Assembly (NCBI GenBank): GCA_025355705.1
Contig: JANXZD010000339.1
Coordinates: forward strand, 1-7,533
Source: Bacteroidota bacterium
GTDB lineage: Bacteria; Bacteroidota; Ignavibacteria; UBA10030; UBA8401
Direction of reading: 5' to 3'
DNA: 7,533 nt
Shown: positions 1-5,735 of the stretch, in pieces
Position numbering within the stretch: position 1 is the stretch's first letter
Layout: each line of letters opens with the position of its first letter
Made by a program: the position numbers and the translations under genes
Notes under the pieces: generated by a model
The model's database searches: none
What the model was told of the DNA's origin: nothing
The model's input: the letters and a program-made list of their open reading frames with translations, nothing else

Positions 1-1097
1 GCGCTGTGCTTACAAACACCCGTGCAGACGGCGATGAGATCAAGATCTCTGGTGATATTCTTGACCATACAACGGCAATAGAATACATCCTTGCTGTATT
101 GTTGAGCAAGAATCACGGCGTGATAACTTCTAAAGGAGAAATTCATGCGATCGGACATCGCGTAGTCCACGGCGGAGAAACATTCACAGAATCCGTTCTG
201 ATCAATGAGAGCGTCATTAAAGGAATCAGAGATAATTTCGAGATCGCACCGCTCCATAATCCGCATAATCTTAGCGGCATTAAAGCATGTGAAACCCATT
301 TGCTTGACATTCCTCAAGTTGCCGTGTTTGATACAGCTTTCCATCATGAAATGCCGCCATACGCATACATTTACGGAATTCCGTATTCACTGTATTCTCA
401 ATACAAGATCCGACGGTATGGATTCCACGGAACGAGTCATGCCTATGTTGCTCAACGGGCAGCTGAGCTTCTCCGAAAAGATCTCAAAAAAACAAAACTC
501 ATCACCTGTCATCTGGGAAATGGATGCAGTATCTCTGCAATTGATAAAGGCATCTCTATTGATACGTCAATGGGATTCACGCCTCTTGAAGGATTATTGA
601 TGGGAACCAGATCGGGCGATATTGATACATCCATCATTCTCTACGTAATGGCAAAGGAAGGTTTGAACTATTCCGAGGCAAACACATTGCTGAACAAACA
701 TAGCGGACTGCAAGGGATCTCCGGCGTGAGCAGTGATATGCGGGAAGTAATCAAAGAAATGAATGAAGGAAATAAAAAGGCAAAACTTGCATTCGATATT
801 TTTTGCTATCGGGTGAAAAAATATATTGGCTCGTACATTGCAGCACTTGGCGGACTCGACGCCCTAGTCTTTACCGGTGGTATCGGTGAAAATTCGCCGG
901 ATGTACGAAAAGCGATCTGCGAGAATTTGGAATGTCTTGGAATTGAATTCGATAAATCGGCAAATTCAACCAAAGATAAGGAAAAAGCGATCACCACAGC
1001 AAAATCGCAGGCAACTGTTTTTGTTATTCCAACAAATGAAGAATTGATGATCGCGATGGAGACAAAAGAAGTTGTGAAGAACCTGAAGAAGAAGTAA
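1..1097 (+). CDS. ackA: Acetate kinase, 5'-truncated by window edge
   Basis: Acetate kinase interconverts acetyl phosphate plus ADP with acetate plus ATP in the cytoplasm, normally as the partner of phosphotransacetylase. The frame is open to base 1, so the GTG at position 6 is an internal valine and not the start. Numbering from that codon, the family landmarks are HRVVHGGE (51-58), FDTAFHHEMP (108-117), HGTSH (141-145), LGNGCS (170-175), MGTRSGDID (199-207), FTGGIGEN (289-296) and TNEE (343-346). From memory of the Methanosarcina thermophila enzyme, its catalytic residues R91, D148, H180, R241 and E384 fall on R52, D109, H141, R202 and E345 here. The constant offset of 39 says about 39 N-terminal residues, including the first phosphate-binding segment, lie left of the window. 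All visible catalytic positions are intact and the C-terminus looks complete, so the enzyme is probably functional. The neighbour that would hold pta is outside the window. Confidence 0.97.
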   Translation, partial: AVLTNTRADGDEIKISGDILDHTTAIEYILAVLLSKNHGVITSKGEIHAIGHRVVHGGETFTESVLINESVIKGIRDNFEIAPLHNPHNLSGIKACETHLLDIPQVAVFDTAFHHEMPPYAYIYGIPYSLYSQYKIRRYGFHGTSHAYVAQRAAELLRKDLKKTKLITCHLGNGCSISAIDKGISIDTSMGFTPLEGLLMGTRSGDIDTSIILYVMAKEGLNYSEANTLLNKHSGLQGISGVSSDMREVIKEMNEGNKKAKLAFDIFCYRVKKYIGSYIAALGGLDALVFTGGIGENSPDVRKAICENLECLGIEFDKSANSTKDKEKAITTAKSQATVFVIPTNEELMIAMETKEVVKNLKKK

Positions 1098-1118
1098 TCT
1101 AATAATCCAATCGTCACG

Positions 1119-1159
1119 ATCCTGCATCGGAACTCATTCCACGCAGGATTTTTTATTTT
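1119..1159 (+). terminator. Intrinsic terminator after ackA
   Basis: The 7-base stem ATCCTGC (1119-1125) pairs with GCAGGAT (1143-1149). Inside the loop GGAA (1129-1132) can pair with TTCC (1137-1140). A T-rich run interrupted by one A follows at once (1149-1159). It begins 22 bases after the ackA stop codon and points rightward, so it should end the ackA transcript. Read on the minus strand the hairpin has no T-run after it, so it is not obviously bidirectional. Its T-run overlaps the stop codon of the convergent transporter gene (1158-1160). Confidence 0.85.
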
Positions 1160-1922
1160 AAAGATTCCTGCCGATCAAACGAACGGCTACGATCATCATC
1201 ACAACGAGCAATGCTCGAATGATCCAAACACTTTTGATCTTATGTGATAATCGACCGCCGATCTGAGCTCCGATGATCGCACCAAGACCCAGATACGGAA
1301 TAAATCTCCATTCAACTTCACCAATAAAAGCATGACTACCACTGGCAAATGTTGCGGAGATGGCAAGGATAAAATGTGATGTTGGAATTGCAATGAATGG
1401 AGGAAATCCGAATAAATAGATCATGACCGGAACGTGAATAACCCCTCCACCTATCCCAGCCATGCTTGCAATAAATCCCACAAGAAAACTTATCAATACC
1501 CCTAAGAATTTATTGTAATTTGGTCGTTGAAATGAATCGATACTAATTATTTCGGTTAACGGCTGTTTTCGAAATCCTAAATACGTTGAGATACATAAAA
1601 GGAATATTCCAAAGCTAACATCAAAGACTGGTCTTGAAATTATTTGCAAAAGGTATGCGCCAAGAAATGATCCGGGAAGAGTTGCAGCGGCAAATAATAA
1701 TCCAGTCTTATAATCTATCCTTCGTTGACGGACATACGAGATTGTTCCCGAAATTGCATTAAGGGAGACAATAACCATTGAAGTACCAACTGCAAGTTGA
1801 GGGGTGAATTGATACACAATCGTAAGAAGCGGAACAACGATGAATCCACCGCCGACACCGATAAGTGTTCCAAACATACCGACAAAAATTCCTACAGCAA
1901 AAAGAAATATCGATTCCATCAT
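1158..1922 (-). CDS. TSUP (TauE/SafE) family membrane transporter
   Basis: This is an integral inner-membrane protein of the sulfite exporter TauE/SafE (TSUP) family. Members move sulfite, sulfoacetate, other organosulfur anions or sometimes unrelated anions; the substrate cannot be read from the sequence. The 254-residue length is typical. The two-fold internal repeat of the family is visible: GVGGGFIVVP (22-31) in the first half and GIGGGVIHVP (156-165) in the second, each in a hydrophobic hairpin. About eight hydrophobic segments can be counted, with a polar linker around residues 117-137. I place the start at the ATG at 1922, whose ATGA overlaps the TGA stop of the upstream YigZ-family gene and which has GGTGA seven bases ahead. 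An in-frame TTG at 1928 would add two residues and is less likely. It is the last gene of the operon. Transporter family is certain; sulfite as substrate is only a guess. Confidence 0.93.
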   Translation of the reverse strand: MMESIFLFAVGIFVGMFGTLIGVGGGFIVVPLLTIVYQFTPQLAVGTSMVIVSLNAISGTISYVRQRRIDYKTGLLFAAATLPGSFLGAYLLQIISRPVFDVSFGIFLLCISTYLGFRKQPLTEIISIDSFQRPNYNKFLGVLISFLVGFIASMAGIGGGVIHVPVMIYLFGFPPFIAIPTSHFILAISATFASGSHAFIGEVEWRFIPYLGLGAIIGAQIGGRLSHKIKSVWIIRALLVVMMIVAVRLIGRNL

Positions 1923-2551
1923 TGCCAATTCACCGTTTTCTTTTCACCAATGGAAATTTCCGATGATCCTCGCGTTGCATTCACAAAAAGCTTTCGAATG
2001 GATGGAAGAAGAGATGGAAGAATCTGTACAGTGATAATGGAACGTTCATCGGTATAATTAGTCGCAGAAATTTTCAATTTATGGGAATTGATGATATTCA
2101 TAACGGGATTTGTTTCAGCAAACGGAAAAGTGATCTTCATTTCCTGAATGGATGCTTTTGAAATGATCGTTGCCTTTCCAATTCCATTTTCTGCAGATTC
2201 ACAATAGGCTCTTCCCAATCCACCAACACCTAATTTTGTGCCTCCAAAATATCGTGTAACGACCAGGAGAATATCAGAAAGGTTTTTTGATTGAATTGCG
2301 GAATGGATCTTTATCCCAGCGGTGCCGGAAGGCTCACCGTCATCGGAGGTTCGAACATTTCTTTTCTCGGCTCCGATGACGTATGCGTAACAATGGTGAG
2401 TCGCATCAAAATATTTTTTTTTTACTGATTCGAGCTTTTCTTTTGCGTCTTCTTCCGTTGTAACAGGAAAGACATCCGCGATAAATCGAGAACCTTCAAT
2501 CTTTATCTGACCCGTTGTATGCGATTGAACCGAGGAATATATCTCATCCAT
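1919..2551 (-). CDS. YigZ/IMPACT (UPF0029) family protein
   Basis: This is a 210-residue cytoplasmic protein of the conserved YigZ/IMPACT family. The eukaryotic relative IMPACT modulates the Gcn2 kinase; bacterial members are structurally known but their biochemical role is unsettled, with ribosome or nucleic-acid association usually suggested. The N-terminal domain carries the family signatures GSRFIA (20-25), THHCYAYV (51-58), SDDGEPSGTAG (69-79) and RYFGGTKLGVGGLGRAY (100-116). Residues from about 135 to 205 form the smaller C-terminal domain (DUF1949-like, ferredoxin-like fold in known members), so the protein is full length. Its ATG shares a base with the stop of the upstream porin-like gene (TAATG), and no good ribosome binding site precedes it, so it probably depends on coupled translation. 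Its stop overlaps the start of the downstream transporter. I do not give it a gene symbol because yigZ is an E. coli locus name. Confidence 0.93.
   Translation of the reverse strand: MDEIYSSVQSHTTGQIKIEGSRFIADVFPVTTEEDAKEKLESVKKKYFDATHHCYAYVIGAEKRNVRTSDDGEPSGTAGIKIHSAIQSKNLSDILLVVTRYFGGTKLGVGGLGRAYCESAENGIGKATIISKASIQEMKITFPFAETNPVMNIINSHKLKISATNYTDERSIITVQILPSLLPSIRKLFVNATRGSSEISIGEKKTVNWQ
1930..1934 (-). promoter_or_regulatory. Ribosome binding site deciding the TSUP start
   Basis: GGTGA on the minus strand lies inside the last codons of the upstream gene, seven bases before the ATG at 1922. It favours that ATG over the TTG at 1928, which would be only one base away. With the ATGA overlap it suggests translational coupling. 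Confidence 0.5.
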
Positions 2552-3594
2552 TATCTAAGATATACTGCCGCTGTCAACCGAGCTTCAATTCGATCAGCAA
2601 TTTCCGAAGAAGTTCCCTTCTTGAGTTGTTTGCCATAGATCAGATTTGGAATCAGATGAACATCTGCGACGGGCATATAATCAATTCCTACATTCAGATA
2701 GATCTCTCGATACCCAGAAGTTGTAATGGCAAGATCATTATCAATCACATCAACTCGTGCTACAGCACGCAGTGCTTTTGCCATTTCGAACCAAGAATAT
2801 AATGAACCTCCGACGGGATTTCTATCACCACCAGTGGCCCCCATCTTTCGTTCAAGGCGATAGAATCCTTCTACGCCAAACGCCATCTTCGAAGAAGACA
2901 TTCCATAAAATAATTTCCCATTTATTGTACTTTTACCGTTTGGGAGATTTTCATAATCTGCGTACACTTCCATTACGGACGATTTATCGAACCAATCACC
3001 TGCAACAAATGCAAGTTTTTTCAATTTGTTGTTCTCAGGGAGCAAACCATTACCGTTGTATACTGCAAGACGAGCATACATACTGCCTTGAACATTCATT
3101 TTTCCGGTGAACGTCATTCCCATGTCAAATTCATTAGTGTAGCCTTTTCTATCCAATACACTTGCTTCCAATGAGCGATAATCCCAAATCTTTTCTGTCA
3201 CTTCAGATGAGAGGGTCTGCATCAAACCGATCTTTACGTCCAACATTGAGACAATATTCCTGATATCAATAAATCCTTGTTGAAACGCATTACCATTCGC
3301 ATCATACTCGATCTTTGCGTCTACATTTTTGTTGAATGTATGCTCATAACCGATCGTAGCCCTTCTAAAAAGAAAAGCATTTTTTCCCGACTCAGTTTGA
3401 ATTGGATTCGATGAAAGCGGTTCCTGTACAATGTACGAAGCGTCATTGAACAACATACCAACAAATTTTCCGGATGGAACTTCAACAGGTTGCTCGGTTG
3501 GTTTTACCGGTTGGGTTTTTACAATGGGTTTTTGTTGAGCAAAGACTATCATCGTGAAAGAAAGCAGAAGAATAAGTATGGAACTTTTTTTCAT
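2551..3594 (-). CDS. Porin-like outer-membrane beta-barrel protein
   Basis: Predicted outer-membrane protein of 347 residues, first gene of the operon. The start is the ATG at 3594, because AAAGGA lies six bases upstream; an in-frame TTG at 3609 would place five residues before the signal peptide and overlap that site. Residues 1-19 form a signal peptide (MKK, hydrophobic core, cleavage near FA|QQ). A Pro/Lys/Val-rich stretch follows to about 40. The rest alternates polar and hydrophobic residues as in beta strands, with family-like blocks at FLFRRATIGYEHTF (74-87), KIGLMQT (121-127), WDYRSLEASVLDRKG (137-151), MYARLAVYNGNG (172-183) and VGIDYMPVADVHLIPNLIYG (302-321). These resemble FCB-group porins related to the OprO/OprP type, judged by eye. 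It ends VYLR rather than with the usual terminal aromatic residue. The permeating solute is unknown; placement with a TSUP carrier hints at an anion. Confidence 0.75.
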   Translation of the reverse strand: MKKSSILILLLSFTMIVFAQQKPIVKTQPVKPTEQPVEVPSGKFVGMLFNDASYIVQEPLSSNPIQTESGKNAFLFRRATIGYEHTFNKNVDAKIEYDANGNAFQQGFIDIRNIVSMLDVKIGLMQTLSSEVTEKIWDYRSLEASVLDRKGYTNEFDMGMTFTGKMNVQGSMYARLAVYNGNGLLPENNKLKKLAFVAGDWFDKSSVMEVYADYENLPNGKSTINGKLFYGMSSSKMAFGVEGFYRLERKMGATGGDRNPVGGSLYSWFEMAKALRAVARVDVIDNDLAITTSGYREIYLNVGIDYMPVADVHLIPNLIYGKQLKKGTSSEIADRIEARLTAAVYLR

Positions 3595-3600
3595 AACCAA

Positions 3601-3606
3601 TCCTTT
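3601..3606 (-). promoter_or_regulatory. Ribosome binding site of the porin-like gene
   Basis: AAAGGA on the minus strand, six bases before the ATG at 3594. It fixes the start of the porin-like gene and rules against the upstream TTG at 3609, because AAAGGA begins directly after that codon. Confidence 0.75.
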
Positions 3607-3731
3607 CAATAGGTGTGGGGAGTCAGTGAAAAAGTAATTCTTTTTATATTCTCAAGCAACAGTTGAATGAACAATATTATAGTTTCTTATTCGTTCTATT
3701 AATCGTAAGTTGTTCTATATTAGTATTAGTC

Positions 3732-3735
3732 AGGA
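3732..3735 (+). promoter_or_regulatory. Ribosome binding site of bshA
   Basis: AGGA lies seven bases before the ATG at 3743 and selects it over the TTG at 3710, which would add eleven residues unlike the family's N-terminus. The shorter protein begins MNIGITCYPTYGGSG, the expected start. Confidence 0.75.
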
Positions 3736-3742
3736 AATTTCT

Positions 3743-4876
3743 ATGAATATCGGCATTACATGTTATCCCACCTATGGTGGAAGCGGAGTTGTAGCGACAG
3801 AATTAGGCAAAGCACTCGCAAAACGAGGACATAACATCCATTTTATCAGTTATGCAATGCCAATGCGGCTGAATGGATTTGTCAACAATATCTTTTATCA
3901 CGAGGTTGAAATTTCTACCTATCCTCTGTTCGAATTTCCACTCTACACTCCTGCACTGGCAAGTAAAATGATCGAAGTTGCAAATTTCGAGAAACTGGAT
4001 ATTCTTCACGTGCATTATGCTGTACCTCACGCAACAAGCGCTTATATTGCAAAAAAAGTGATTCCCAATCCTGATTTTCGTGTGATCACAACATTGCATG
4101 GAACTGATATTACGCTTGTGGGGCTTGAACCGAGTTTTCTTCCGGTTGTGAAATTGAGCATAGAAAAAAGTGACGGAGTGACTGCTGTCTCACGTCATCT
4201 TCGCGAAAAGACCCAAACGAATTACGGCATTGAAAAAGATATTGAAGTTATCACTAACTTTGTCGATCCGGAAGAATACAAACGTAAAGCTGATTCATGT
4301 TTGCGAAGTAATTTTTCTCCGAACGGAGAACGAGTGCTCGCACATATCTCGAACTTCCGCGCAGTAAAAAGGGTCAGTGATATTATAAAGATATTTGACA
4401 TTGTTCAACAAAAAATGCCTGCAACACTTGTGCTTGTGGGTGACGGACCGGATAGAACAAGCTGTGAAATACTGGCACGCGAATTAAAAATACACGATAA
4501 GATTCGTTTTATGGGAAAACAGTCGGATCTGACTGAAATTCTCTCTGCGGCAGATCTATTTCTACTTCCAAGCCAGCAGGAAAGTTTTGGACTTTCTGCA
4601 TTGGAAGCAATGTCGTATGAAGTCCCTGTTATCTCTTCAAGTGTCGGCGGATTGCCTGAACTTGTTCTTCATAATTTGACCGGATACATTGCTGAGATCG
4701 GCGATGTAGAACGAATGGCTAAATACGCAATTGAATTATTGACGAACGAGAACAAACGATTAGCTTTTGCAAAAGAGGGGCGCAAACGTGCGGTTGAAGT
4801 ATTCAGCGAAGATAAGATCGTTACTGCATATGAAGATTATTACAAGAAAGTCTTAAACTCACCAAAAGTTGATTAA
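3743..4876 (+). CDS. bshA: BshA, N-acetyl-alpha-D-glucosaminyl L-malate synthase
   Basis: Retaining GT4-family (GT-B fold) glycosyltransferase that joins GlcNAc from UDP-GlcNAc to L-malate, the first step of bacillithiol synthesis. It acts in the cytoplasm. The 377-residue length matches the Bacillus enzyme as I recall it. Visible signatures are PTYGGSGVVATELGKALAKR (9-28, N-terminal glycine-rich loop), HVHYAVPHATSAY (89-101), LHGTDITLVG (118-127), SDGVTAVSRHLREKT (143-157), NFVDP (172-176), ISNFRAVKRV (202-211), LVGDGPDR (231-238) and the EX7E motif E280-SFGLSAL-E288 that holds the nucleotide sugar. The HGTD and ISNFRxVKR blocks separate BshA from generic GT4 enzymes. It stands alone on its strand between a divergent operon and a terminator. 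BshB (deacetylase) and BshC (cysteine ligase) are not in the window and should be elsewhere. In Chlorobi relatives the thiol is known to be N-methylated; that cannot be judged here. Confidence 0.95.
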   Translation: MNIGITCYPTYGGSGVVATELGKALAKRGHNIHFISYAMPMRLNGFVNNIFYHEVEISTYPLFEFPLYTPALASKMIEVANFEKLDILHVHYAVPHATSAYIAKKVIPNPDFRVITTLHGTDITLVGLEPSFLPVVKLSIEKSDGVTAVSRHLREKTQTNYGIEKDIEVITNFVDPEEYKRKADSCLRSNFSPNGERVLAHISNFRAVKRVSDIIKIFDIVQQKMPATLVLVGDGPDRTSCEILARELKIHDKIRFMGKQSDLTEILSAADLFLLPSQQESFGLSALEAMSYEVPVISSSVGGLPELVLHNLTGYIAEIGDVERMAKYAIELLTNENKRLAFAKEGRKRAVEVFSEDKIVTAYEDYYKKVLNSPKVD

Positions 4877-4885
4877 ATACTTTTA

Positions 4886-4934
4886 TACCTTTGTCAAGGT
4901 TTCAAAAATAATATTTACCTTTAACAAGATTACA
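4886..4934. repeat. Short imperfect direct repeat in the bshA 3' region
   Basis: Two 19-base copies, 4886-4904 (TACCTTTGTCAAGGTTTCA) and 4916-4934 (TACCTTTAACAAGATTACA), agree at 15 positions and start 30 bases apart. The first copy contains a small inverted repeat (ACCTT/AAGGT, four-base loop); the second has lost it. The function is unknown and chance similarity in AT-rich DNA is possible. Confidence 0.35.
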
Positions 4935-4950
4935 TGCTATTTGGTTAGCA

Positions 4951-4979
4951 GTTCCGCAAAATATGCGGGATCTTTTTTT
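4951..4979 (+). terminator. Intrinsic terminator after bshA
   Basis: GTTCCGCA (4951-4958) can pair with TGCGGGAT (4964-4971). The core CCGCA/TGCGG is perfect and is extended by T-A and two G-T pairs. Seven T residues follow after one C (4973-4979). A smaller inverted repeat TGCTA/TAGCA (4935-4950) sits just upstream. It lies about 75 bases past the bshA stop and points rightward. The T-run stops five bases short of the convergent gene's stop codon at 4985. Confidence 0.8.
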
Positions 4980-4984
4980 GAGAA

Positions 4985-5611
4985 CTACTTCGTCAACAAC
5001 ATTTTCTTTCTGTAAAACTCCAGCTCACCTTTTTGATTTTTGTAGGCGAGTTGATAAATGTACATTCCCGTAGCAACAGTTGATGCGTTCCACACTTGCT
5101 GATGAAATCCCGCTTCTTTCACGCCTTCTAATAGTGTTACCACTTCTCTCCCAATTGCATCATATATTTTTAATACAACATTCCCCGATATTGGCTTTGT
5201 ATATTCTATTGTTGTAGAAGGATTAAACGGATTAGGATAGTTCTGGAACAACCCAAACTTTTCCGGAGCAGAAACTTGAATTGCTATTTCTTTTGTCCAC
5301 TTCTCGCCCGTCGGAGATGAAATAGTAAATTTCAGTATGTGCGGTTTGTTGATTGGTGCAGATTTATCAACTGAAAATGTAAATGCGGCTATTTTACTTT
5401 CATTCGATGAAAGTTGAGTTACCATTTCTTTGGTCGTTGCAAATATTATCCACGACGGAACATTCTCGGCGACTATCTCCGCACTATTTAAAGCCACAGT
5501 TGAAGTATTTGCTACCGAAAGTTCTATTCGGTTACCGGAAGAAGCAAACGGAATTGTATGTTGCGCAAATGTGCCAGTAACAATAAGAAGTATACTTAAC
5601 AATATTTTCAT
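4985..5611 (-). CDS. Small secreted protein with T9SS type A sorting domain
   Basis: A 208-residue exported protein. Residues 1-16 form a signal peptide (MKILL, hydrophobic core, cleavage near FA|QH). Residues about 25-115 look like one beta-sandwich domain of the kind rich in N-T-S and PSWI motifs (NRIELSVANTSTVALNSAEI, then VPSWIIF at 51-57), similar to NEW3- or BACON-like modules that often precede sorting domains. From about 118 to the end is a T9SS type A sorting domain: FQNYPNPFNPSTTIEYTKP (122-140), LKIYDAIGREVVTL (147-160), WNAS, TGMYIYQL (181-188) and the final KMLLTK (203-208). The start is the ATG at 5611, with AAGGA six bases upstream. Proteins with this tail are exported by Sec, cross the outer membrane through T9SS and are released or anchored. 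No catalytic or binding domain is present, unusually little cargo for this tail. It could be a small structural surface protein, a partner of the repeat protein encoded upstream, or a relic of a larger gene. Confidence 0.88.
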   Translation of the reverse strand: MKILLSILLIVTGTFAQHTIPFASSGNRIELSVANTSTVALNSAEIVAENVPSWIIFATTKEMVTQLSSNESKIAAFTFSVDKSAPINKPHILKFTISSPTGEKWTKEIAIQVSAPEKFGLFQNYPNPFNPSTTIEYTKPISGNVVLKIYDAIGREVVTLLEGVKEAGFHQQVWNASTVATGMYIYQLAYKNQKGELEFYRKKMLLTK

Positions 5612-5617
5612 AATTCA

Positions 5618-5622
5618 TCCTT
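5618..5622 (-). promoter_or_regulatory. Ribosome binding site of the sorting-domain gene
   Basis: AAGGA on the minus strand, six bases before the ATG at 5611. Its presence shows that the short protein has its own translation start and argues against it being only the detached 3' end of a longer gene. Confidence 0.7.
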
Positions 5623-5647
5623 CGTAATTTTTTATCTGATGTTCCAC

Positions 5648-5727
5648 AAAAAAAATCATCCGTCATTCCCGCATGCTCTAAGCGGAATCCATATAATAGA
5701 TGCCAGACGAAAACATTCGGGCATGAC
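5648..5727 (-). terminator. Possible terminator of the repeat-protein gene, built from the palindrome
   Basis: Read on the minus strand, the gene ending at 5736 is followed within ten bases by the palindromic element, whose last arm (CGGGAATGAC) is followed six bases later by eight T residues (5655-5648 on that strand). This could stop transcription before the next gene. The gap between stem and T-run is longer than in a standard intrinsic terminator, so efficiency is uncertain. Confidence 0.4.
5662..5727. repeat. REP/MITE-like imperfect palindrome
   Basis: The outer arms GTCATTCCCG (5662-5671) and CGGGCATGAC (5718-5727) are inverted copies matching at 9 of 10 positions. Each half also folds on itself: ATTCCCGC with GCGGAAT on the left (one bulge), and TGCCAGA (5701-5707) with TCGGGCA (5717-5723) on the right (one mismatch). 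The GTCATTCCCGC...GCGGGAATCC type of sequence is known as a dispersed palindromic element in many bacterial genomes. That this copy belongs to such a family here is inferred from appearance only, as a single copy is visible. It fills most of the 124-base gap between the two minus-strand genes and lies eight bases from the stop codon of the repeat-protein gene. Confidence 0.65.
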
Positions 5728-5735
5728 ATAGTTAT

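Larger units (their letters stand above)
3595..3742. promoter_or_regulatory. Divergent intergenic region, porin operon / bshA
   Basis: These 148 bases separate the oppositely transcribed porin-like operon and bshA and must hold both promoters unless one transcript starts elsewhere. The region is strongly AT-rich. On the minus strand a candidate is TTCATT (3671-3666), a 17-base spacer and TATAAA (3648-3643), which would leave a leader of roughly 40 bases. On the plus strand TATATT (3716-3721) sits suitably before bshA but has no convincing -35 partner at the normal distance. No clear Bacteroidetes-type TAnnTTTG element and no obvious operator palindrome were seen. The assignments are weak, as FCB-group promoters depart from the E. 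coli consensus. Confidence 0.4.

Noticed and set aside
806..1117. 103-residue minus-strand open frame inside ackA
   Set aside because: It is the antisense shadow of a strongly conserved acetate kinase region and shows no independent protein features.
2515..3110. Plus-strand open frames (2515-2802 and 2757-3110) opposite the porin-like gene
   Set aside because: They overlap each other and the well-supported minus-strand gene, and have no start signals or recognisable domains.
3710..3742. TTG start at 3710 for bshA
   Set aside because: The eleven extra residues are unlike BshA, and the ATG at 3743 has a well-spaced AGGA and gives the family length of 377.
4892..4897. TTGACA on the minus strand as a promoter -35 box
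   Set aside because: No -10 hexamer lies at a proper distance and it would only drive antisense RNA into the end of bshA.
5532..5729. 65-residue minus-strand open frame across the palindrome
   Set aside because: It covers the palindromic repeat and the start of the sorting-domain gene in another frame, has no ribosome binding site, and its first half is the typical chance translation of such repeats.
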